Under the pieces are notes generated by a model. That model was not told the origin of the DNA. It ran no database searches and worked only from the letters and a program-made list of their open reading frames with translations. Position numbers and translations under genes: made by a program. Shown here piece by piece: positions 1 to 4,488 of a stretch of DNA of 5,687 nt. The DNA lies in contig DATDRS010000269.1 of assembly GCA_035291605.1 (NCBI GenBank), positions 1 to 5,687 on the forward strand. The letters are read 5' to 3'. Positions within the stretch are counted from its first letter, which is position 1. Every line of letters starts with the position of its first letter. This DNA comes from DATDRS01 sp035291605. GTDB taxonomy: Bacteria > Chloroflexota > Anaerolineae > Anaerolineales > UBA6663.

Positions 1-675
1 AAGGCGCGGGCGGCGGCCCAGGCGCAGTTGGGGGCGGCGCGCGCCTTGCCAGCAGCCTATTTGCGGGAGGTGTTTGAGGGTGAGGAGGCGAGGGGGTGGG
101 AGAGGGTGCGACTGGGAGACTTGCTGACTCTTCGCAAGGAAATTATTCATCCGTATGACAACCCTTCCGGCCCTGCGGTGTTCGTAGGATTGGAACACAT
201 CGAGTCAGGCACAGGGGCGAGAGCTGGCAAATTGGAAGTGGAGATGTCACAGTTGACAGGGCGCAAGCCTAAGTTTTACAAGGGCGACATTGTCTATGGT
301 TATTTGCGTCCCTATCTCAATAAAGTTTGGGTGGCTGAGTTCGACGGCTTGTGTTCAGTTGACCAATACGTCTATTCAGTTTTGGCTGAAAGAGCCGAGA
401 CAGACTTTATTGCTTGGTTCATGCGAAGCGCGACGTATCTCAACCGAGCGCCCATCACCACCACACCAGGACAACTGCCACGTATCCGAACGGAAGAAGT
501 GGCCTCGGTGGAAATCAATTTACCGCCCCTTCCAATGCAACGCCGCATCCTTGCGCGGCTGGGCGACCAACTGACACAGGCGCAAAAGACAAGTGCGGCA
601 TTGGAAGCCCAACTCGCGGCCATCGAGCAATTGCCAGGGGCGCTGTTGCGGCGGGCGTTTGCGGGGGAGCTTTGA
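1..675 (+). CDS. hsdS: Type I restriction-modification specificity subunit HsdS, C-terminal part (5' end outside window)
   Basis: HsdS is the subunit of a type I restriction-modification complex that recognises DNA and sets the target sequence for HsdM and HsdR. The frame is open from base 1 to the TGA at 673-675, giving 224 residues, so the start lies upstream; the TTG at 28 is internal. Counting from the first codon, residues 1-32 are an Ala/Gln/Arg-rich helix ending in LPAAYLREVFEGE. A second target-recognition domain runs from about 33 (WERVRLGDL) to 180, with the typical GDIVYGYLRPYLNKVW at 95-110 and PGQLPRI before the LPPLPMQRRI stretch. Residues 181-224 are a coiled-coil helix ending in LPGALLRRAFAGEL. 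The two similar motifs (residues 16-28 and 211-223) are the internal repeat expected of HsdS. The recognition domain is clearly more AT-rich than its flanks. Full HsdS proteins are usually about 400 aa, so roughly half is present. Confidence 0.93.
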   Translation, partial: KARAAAQAQLGAARALPAAYLREVFEGEEARGWERVRLGDLLTLRKEIIHPYDNPSGPAVFVGLEHIESGTGARAGKLEVEMSQLTGRKPKFYKGDIVYGYLRPYLNKVWVAEFDGLCSVDQYVYSVLAERAETDFIAWFMRSATYLNRAPITTTPGQLPRIRTEEVASVEINLPPLPMQRRILARLGDQLTQAQKTSAALEAQLAAIEQLPGALLRRAFAGEL

Positions 676-719
676 ACCACTGATACACTGACGGCGCTGA
701 GGACATTGATGATTGCAAC

Positions 720-774
720 GATACTTTTTCACTCCCAAGTATCCTTAGCCCGGGCCAAACGAAAGTAAAGTATC
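720..774. promoter_or_regulatory. Candidate operator: three heptamer copies upstream of the RHH/protease/hsdM genes
   Basis: GATACTT at 720-726 and AAGTATC at 737-743 form a perfect 7-bp inverted repeat with a 10-base spacer. A third copy, AAGTATC, lies at 768-774, 31 bp after the second, which is about three helical turns. TATCAT at 771-776 is one base from a -10 consensus, but I see no convincing -35 at the right distance. The array sits in the only real gap before the 821-3134 gene set, and the first product has an RHH-like N-terminus, so autoregulation is possible. The inverted pair could instead form a small RNA hairpin. The repeats are seen; the operator role is inference. Confidence 0.35.
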
Positions 775-807
775 ATTACAGCAGCGCATTCAAGCGCAAG
801 TTCTTTC

Positions 808-812
808 GGAGG
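808..812 (+). promoter_or_regulatory. Shine-Dalgarno for the 821 gene
   Basis: GGAGG lies 8 bases before the ATG at 821. It fixes this start and shows that this gene, unlike the two that follow, has its own strong ribosome entry site. Confidence 0.75.
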
Positions 813-820
813 CAACTAGA

Positions 821-1189
821 ATGACCCTTGAACTCAAAGAACCGGGGTTGGTCAAGCATATTGAGCAGTTGGCTTCCGCCACCCAACAACCCGCCGAGCA
901 GGTGCTGGAGGAAGCGGTGCAGGCTTATCTGGACGAACTGGAACGGGCAGCGATTCACGCCGAGACGCAACACTTCCGGGCGAAGCAGGCTGAACTGTCG
1001 CAACGCTACCCGGATGAGTACATTGCCATGCGCGAGGGGCAGGTCGTTGACCACGATACGGACGTGTCCCGCCTGGAAAAGCGCGTGCGCGAACGTTTTG
1101 GCGTCCTCCCTGTGCTGATCGCGCCCGTCACGTCGCCGCGTGAGTTGCGCTGGGTGGGTGGTCGGCTGGACGAAAGGCCCACCTCATGA
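821..1189 (+). CDS. Small RHH-like / DUF5678-like protein, partner of the aspartic protease
   Basis: This is a 122-aa soluble, charged protein with no signal peptide or membrane segment. Residues 1-42 fit a ribbon-helix-helix pattern: a short strand (TLELK) followed by two helices (GLVKHIEQLASATQ, then AEQVLEEAVQAYLDELE), as in CopG-type proteins. Residues about 52-103 resemble DUF5678: RYPDEYIAMREGQVVDHDTD (62-81), then a helix (RLEKRVRERFG) and a final strand (VLPVLIAPV). The start is supported by GGAGG 8 bases upstream. The stop overlaps the start of the protease gene (ATGA, 1186-1189), so the two are probably co-translated. From memory, DUF5678-type proteins next to a clan AA aspartic protease are common in Chloroflexota, which supports a functional pair. 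The biochemical role is unknown; DNA binding and a toxin-antitoxin-like or regulatory role are only possibilities. Confidence 0.8.
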   Translation: MTLELKEPGLVKHIEQLASATQQPAEQVLEEAVQAYLDELERAAIHAETQHFRAKQAELSQRYPDEYIAMREGQVVDHDTDVSRLEKRVRERFGVLPVLIAPVTSPRELRWVGGRLDERPTS

Positions 1190-1566
1190 GCGACTTTCCC
1201 TACTCGGCGGCCTATTCGCCTCCCGCGCCCGCCTGCGAATTGACGCTGATCAACGAGCGTGCTGGCCACCGCGTGACCGTCACCGCTATTTTAGATACAG
1301 GTGCGGATGCTACGATTATCCCGGTGCGCTACCTGCGCGAACTCCGGGCGCAGCGCGCTATCGAAACCGGGCTGCGGAGCCAGTGGGGCGAGCGCCGCTC
1401 GGTCTATCTTTATCTCGTAGACCTCCAGATTGCCGACGTGCTCTTACCTAGCCTGTACGTCGTTGGAGACGAACTTGGCCCAGAGTGCATTCTGGGGCGC
1501 AACGCGCTCAACCGGCTCAGATTGTTGCTAGACGGCCCTGAGGCGTTGACCCGATTGCTCAAGTGA
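1186..1566 (+). CDS. Clan AA (retropepsin-like) aspartic protease
   Basis: This is a 126-aa single-domain aspartic protease, the size of a retropepsin-like monomer that must dimerise to build its active site. The catalytic motif ILDTGADATIIP has Asp37 in D37-T38-G39-A40. The second family signature is ILGRNALNRLRLLLDGP at 102-118, where ILGR matches the conserved hydrophobic-hydrophobic-Gly segment. The N-terminus (PYSAAYSPPAPACELTL) leads into the first strand, and no signal peptide is visible, so it is probably cytoplasmic. The ATG overlaps the upstream TGA by four bases, with only a weak AAAGG (1173-1177) in front, so translation is probably coupled to the DUF5678-like gene. Its own TGA (1564-1566) overlaps a GTG that can start hsdM. 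The fold and catalytic class are clear; the substrate is unknown. Plausible targets are its partner or a restriction subunit, but nothing in the sequence shows this. Confidence 0.85.
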   Translation: MSDFPYSAAYSPPAPACELTLINERAGHRVTVTAILDTGADATIIPVRYLRELRAQRAIETGLRSQWGERRSVYLYLVDLQIADVLLPSLYVVGDELGPECILGRNALNRLRLLLDGPEALTRLLK

Positions 1567-3134
1567 ATATGCCTAAAGCCAAAACCAACCGGGCCGCCAA
1601 CGGCGCTGCGTCCAAAGGACGCGCCTTCACCACCCAACAATCCCTCAACGGCGCCATCAAGACGATCTGCGACATCCTGCGCCGTTCCAACTGCGCGGGC
1701 GCGCTTCAATACGTCCCTGAGTTGACGTGGATCCTGTTCCTGCGCATCCTGGACGAGACCGAAACCCGCGAAGCCGAAACCGCCGAGGCGGTGGGCGCGG
1801 ACTTCACCCCCTCGCTATCCGCCCCTTACCGCTGGCAGGATTGGGCCGCGCCTGATGGCAAGAAGCGCGTCGAACTGCAAATGGCGCAGATGGGCGCGTT
1901 CTTCGCCTTCGTCAACGGCGAACTCATCCCTCACCTGCGCGGACTCCGCAACCAGCCGGACGCCTCGCCCCGGCAGAAAGTCATCAGCGAAATCATGTCG
2001 GGCGTGGAGAAAACGCGCGTAGACACCGAGCGCAACTTCCTCGACGTGCTCGACCGGGTGCACGCCCTCAGCGCGGCCAATATTGACGATACGCACATCT
2101 TCCCGCTCTCGCAAGTGTACGAGGGCCTGCTGCTCAAGATGGGCGAGAAGGGCAACGACGGCGGGCAGTTCTTCACCCCGCGCGAGGTCATCCGGGCGAT
2201 GGTAGATGTCATTCAGCCGCAGACTGGCGAGATGGTGTACGACCCGTGTTGCGGCACGGGCGGCTTTCTCGCGCAGAGCTTTGAATACAGGCTGGCGAAG
2301 GCGGGCGACGACCTGACTCCCGAACAGCGCGAACTGCTCAAGCACCGCACGTTCTACGGGCGGGAGAAAGAGAACCTGATTTACCCCATCGCCCTCGCCA
2401 ATCTCATCCTGCACGGGATTGACCAGCCGAACCTGTGGCATGGCAATACCCTCACGGGCGGCGAGACTTACGGCGGGCTGTTTCAAGATGCGCCCACGCA
2501 GTTCAACGTCATCCTGACCAATCCCCCTTTTGGCGGCAAGGAAGGCAAAGAGGCGCAGACGAGTTTCGCCTACAAGACCGGCGCGACACAAGTGCTCTTC
2601 CTACAACACGCCATAGAAAAACTCGCGCCGGGCGGGCGGTGCGGGATTGTGCTGGACGAGGGTGTGCTGTTCCGCACGAACGAAACCGCCTTTGTGCAGG
2701 TCAAGCGCAAACTGCTGAACGAGTGCAATGTGTGGTGTATCGTGAGCCTGCCAGGCGGCGTATTCACGGCGGCGGGCGCGGGCGTCAAGACCAATCTCGT
2801 CTTCTTCACCAAAGGCGAACAGACTGAGCGGATTTGGTATTACGACATCTCGGATGTGAAAGTCACCAAGAAGAACCCGTTCACCCGCAAACTGTTGGAA
2901 GACTTCTTTCGACTTTTGCCTGACCGCGCCGCCAGCGACCGGAGTTGGACGGTCACCCGGCCCGAAATCGAGGCCAAGAACTACGACCTGAAAGCCGTGA
3001 ACCCTAACGCGAAGGGGGACGCGGACACACGGACGCCGGAAGAACTGCTCGACTTGATTGAAGCCAGCGGGCGCGAGGTGGCTGAGGCGCTGGCGAAGTT
3101 AAGAGAGAGCGGGAGGGTTACACTTCCCAAATAA
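1563..3134 (+). CDS. hsdM: Type I restriction-modification DNA methyltransferase subunit HsdM
   Basis: HsdM transfers a methyl group from S-adenosylmethionine to N6 of adenine in the site chosen by HsdS; M2S is the methylase and adding HsdR gives the restriction complex. The 523-aa length is normal. Residues about 28-170 form the helical HsdM N-terminal domain. The class I methyltransferase follows: GGQFFTPREV at 200-209, SAM-binding motif I YDPCCGTGGFL at 226-236, and catalytic motif IV NPPF at 320-323, the form used by N6-adenine enzymes. The rest of the core runs to about 470, including PGGRCGIVLDEGVLF, and a helical tail ends in LRESGRVTLPK. All key residues look intact. Two starts are possible: GTG at 1563, overlapping the protease stop (GTGA), or ATG at 1569. 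Neither has a clear Shine-Dalgarno, so translational coupling to the protease gene is likely. hsdS lies upstream rather than in the common hsdM-hsdS order. Confidence 0.95.
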   Translation: MNMPKAKTNRAANGAASKGRAFTTQQSLNGAIKTICDILRRSNCAGALQYVPELTWILFLRILDETETREAETAEAVGADFTPSLSAPYRWQDWAAPDGKKRVELQMAQMGAFFAFVNGELIPHLRGLRNQPDASPRQKVISEIMSGVEKTRVDTERNFLDVLDRVHALSAANIDDTHIFPLSQVYEGLLLKMGEKGNDGGQFFTPREVIRAMVDVIQPQTGEMVYDPCCGTGGFLAQSFEYRLAKAGDDLTPEQRELLKHRTFYGREKENLIYPIALANLILHGIDQPNLWHGNTLTGGETYGGLFQDAPTQFNVILTNPPFGGKEGKEAQTSFAYKTGATQVLFLQHAIEKLAPGGRCGIVLDEGVLFRTNETAFVQVKRKLLNECNVWCIVSLPGGVFTAAGAGVKTNLVFFTKGEQTERIWYYDISDVKVTKKNPFTRKLLEDFFRLLPDRAASDRSWTVTRPEIEAKNYDLKAVNPNAKGDADTRTPEELLDLIEASGREVAEALAKLRESGRVTLPK

Positions 3135-3145
3135 CGGCGACGACC

Positions 3146-3151
3146 AGGAGG
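3146..3151 (+). promoter_or_regulatory. Strong Shine-Dalgarno AGGAGG
   Basis: A perfect AGGAGG lies 8 bases before the ATG at 3160, within the 25-bp gap after hsdM. It fixes the start of the 315-aa gene and suggests efficient independent initiation, perhaps on the same transcript as hsdM. Confidence 0.8.
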
Positions 3152-3159
3152 CAACCCCG

Positions 3160-4107
3160 ATGAAAACCAAAACCCTTTCCACGACCTGGCCCTGGGAGGA
3201 AAACCTGTCGGTCGCGGATGTGATCAAGCACGCCAAGAAACTCAAATGCCGCGACCTGTGCATCCGCGCCGTCGTCGGCAGCCGTCCCTATGGCCTGGAC
3301 GACGTGACGCGCAACAAATGGGGCGGCAAGACGCACCAGGACTTGGAACGCGAGGCCAAAGACGCCGGGCTGACGCTGTCTATCTGGTGCGTGTTCACCT
3401 TGCAGAATCCGCCGGCCGAGGCGGCCGCCATCCGGGACGCCGTCAATCTCTACCGGCCCACGGCCGTTTTCCTCGACGCGGAAGGCGGCGCGTTCAAGCA
3501 GAACGCGCCCAATAACCTGGGGTATTTTCTGCGCTCGCTGGGCCGCCTGCCCTGCCCGGTATATCTCCAGTCGTACCGCCTGGCCAGCGCGCACCGGGAG
3601 ATGCTCTGGCAGAAGTGGTACACCTACAAGGATGAGCAAACCGGCGCGTTCATCATTGACGGCCTCGCCCATCAACTGTATCCCATCAAGGCCGTCACCG
3701 TCGCTGAGTGGGTGCGGCAGTTCAAGCGTGACGTGCAGAGCCACGAGAAAGAACTCCAACTCGCCGCCCGCCCGAACATGCCGTGGTATCCCACGCTGCC
3801 AACCTTCGTCGGCGGCGCATTTGAGAACGCGGTCGGCTGGAAGCCGCCCGCCGACGCATTTAAGGCGGCGCTGGACTGGCTGGAGGAGAATCTCGGCGAG
3901 CGGTTGATCGGCGTCAACTTCTGGAGCCTCGACCAGGACCTCATCGCCCTGCCCGAGCTGCATCCGATCATTGCGGCGCTGAAAGTCACGGGCGGGGATG
4001 AAGACGCTGCAGGCGAGCCGCCGGCGGTCTCGTTGGCAGAATGGGCGCGCGCCCTGGACGAGTGGGCGAGGGCGCAGGGGTACACCGGCCCACGACCGCC
4101 CGCGTGA
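3160..4107 (+). CDS. Probable TIM-barrel, glycoside-hydrolase-like protein of unknown function
   Basis: This is a 315-aa protein that I do not recognise with certainty. The alternation of strands and helices suggests a TIM barrel: LCIRAVVGSRPYG, LSIWCVFTL, TAVFLDAEGG (101-110), PVYLQSYRL, IIDGLAHQLYPI and LIGVNFWSLDQDL (249-261). Asp106 and Glu108 at the end of the AVFLDAE strand resemble the acidic D-x-E of lysozyme-like glycoside hydrolases such as GH25, and a late Trp-bearing strand (NFWSLDQD) fits such folds. The last 25 residues (SLAEWARALDEWARAQGYTG and after) look like a separate short helical tail, of a type I associate with phage or mobile-element proteins. There is no signal peptide or transmembrane segment, so export would need a holin or another route. 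It starts 25 bp after hsdM and may share its transcript, but nothing links it to restriction. A cell-wall lysin is one option; a non-catalytic barrel is another. Confidence 0.6.
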   Translation: MKTKTLSTTWPWEENLSVADVIKHAKKLKCRDLCIRAVVGSRPYGLDDVTRNKWGGKTHQDLEREAKDAGLTLSIWCVFTLQNPPAEAAAIRDAVNLYRPTAVFLDAEGGAFKQNAPNNLGYFLRSLGRLPCPVYLQSYRLASAHREMLWQKWYTYKDEQTGAFIIDGLAHQLYPIKAVTVAEWVRQFKRDVQSHEKELQLAARPNMPWYPTLPTFVGGAFENAVGWKPPADAFKAALDWLEENLGERLIGVNFWSLDQDLIALPELHPIIAALKVTGGDEDAAGEPPAVSLAEWARALDEWARAQGYTGPRPPA

Positions 4108-4133
4108 AAGAGCATCTATATGATCTTTTCTTT
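4107..4133 (+). terminator. Weak terminator-like hairpin after the TIM-barrel gene
   Basis: AAAGAGCAT (4107-4115) can pair with ATGATCTTT (4120-4128) across a 4-base loop, with one G/A mismatch, followed by a T-rich run (TTTTCTTT, ending at 4133). The stem begins on the last base of the stop codon, a suitable place for an intrinsic terminator. It is AT-rich and therefore weak, and it overlaps the repeat-like stretch that follows. Confidence 0.35.
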
Positions 4134-4165
4134 GTGATCTTTGCGCCTGCGCGGTTCATTAACGA
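4120..4165. repeat. Intergenic repeat-like stretch of the 'CTTTGCGCC...GCGGTT' type
   Basis: TGATCTTT occurs twice, at 4121-4128 and 4135-4142, with a 14-base period, and is followed by TGCGCCTGCGCGGTTCATTAA. This resembles short interspersed sequences found between genes in many bacteria, built from 'CTTTGTG', 'CTTTGCGCC' and 'GCGGTT' units. This copy appears shortened and decayed. The internal direct repeat is seen; membership in the wider repeat group is from memory. Confidence 0.4.
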
Positions 4166-4303
4166 CCCCACGGCTGACTAAAATCTTCCGGATCCACCCC
4201 CGGCGCATCCACCGCACCGTTTAACGAACTTCTAACTGTACTGCCATATCTACGTCCGCGCGTTGAACGATTAAATAAAAGAGCAGTTCCCCCGCCTTCA
4301 AGC
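4166..4303. other. Sequence of unclear origin between the repeat and the broken gene tail
   Basis: No complete gene is visible. On the + strand the frame of the following gene tail is open from 4178 (after TGA at 4175-4177), with readable protein such as FNELLTVLPYLRPRVERLNK at 4220-4279 but no ATG, GTG or TTG start. On the - strand a frame stays open from 4389 down to a stop at 4159-4161 and ends in LNGAVDAPGVDPEDFSQPWG plus Arg. Either could be a gene remnant. Positions 4220-4282 are much richer in A and T than the neighbouring genes, which suggests a different origin. Confidence 0.3.
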
Positions 4304-4408
4304 GTCAACCAGGTCACCGACCTGATCGCCACTGGCATGCTCTCGCCGGAGGAAGGGCAGCCGCTGATTGACGCGGCCAACGGGATCATCGCCGCGCTCG
4401 GCGGCTAA
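4304..4408 (+). pseudogene. 3' tail of a truncated gene
   Basis: Translation from 4304 to the TAA at 4406-4408 reads VNQVTDLIATGMLSPEEGQP followed by LIDAANGIIAALGG. From memory this matches the last residues of a repeat-like helical C-terminal domain common in large Anaerolineae secreted proteins, usually seen as 'FINQVNAL...LSPEEGQPLIDAA'. In those proteins it follows several hundred residues, none of which are here. The sequence before it in the same frame does not look like that domain, and the only ATG (4337) lies inside the motif. I read it as a gene end left by a deletion or insertion whose junction is near 4285-4303. An uncalled short gene using CTG is much less likely. Confidence 0.55.
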
Positions 4409-4437
4409 ATCAACCCAGCAGGATTGGTGCGGTGCTG

Positions 4438-4464
4438 GCCTAGCGCCTTACACGAGGTTTAGGC
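4438..4464 (+). other. Imperfect hairpin in the leader of the SBBP gene
   Basis: GCCTA (4438-4442) pairs with TAGGC (4460-4464), and CCT (4446-4448) with AGG (4455-4457) inside an interior loop. It ends 12 bases before the GAGGAG ribosome site. No T-run follows, so it is not a standard terminator. The stem is short enough to be chance. Confidence 0.2.
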
Positions 4465-4476
4465 TATCACCTGCGT

Positions 4477-4482
4477 GAGGAG
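4477..4482 (+). promoter_or_regulatory. Shine-Dalgarno GAGGAG for the SBBP gene
   Basis: GAGGAG lies 6 bases before the ATG at 4489. It supports that ATG over later in-frame ATGs at 4534 and 4537, as does the signal-peptide-like start it gives. Confidence 0.75.
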
Positions 4483-4488
4483 CCGACC

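Noticed and set aside
28..30. TTG at 28 as the start of an independent HsdS-like protein
   Set aside because: The frame stays open to base 1 with typical HsdS helix residues and no Shine-Dalgarno near 28, so the gene most likely continues upstream.
678..693. Short tandem CACTGATA/CACTGACG after hsdS
   Set aside because: Only two imperfect 8-base units with no further copies; easily chance.
1815..2591. 258-codon open frame on the - strand inside hsdM
   Set aside because: It is fully covered by hsdM, whose catalytic motifs are intact, and its product has no domain-like features.
3118..3963. 281-codon open frame on the - strand opposite the TIM-barrel gene
   Set aside because: It lies almost entirely opposite a + strand gene that has a perfect Shine-Dalgarno and an ordered fold pattern. 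The predicted protein is Arg/Gly/Val/Ala-rich with no recognisable motif, as expected of antisense frames in GC-rich coding DNA.
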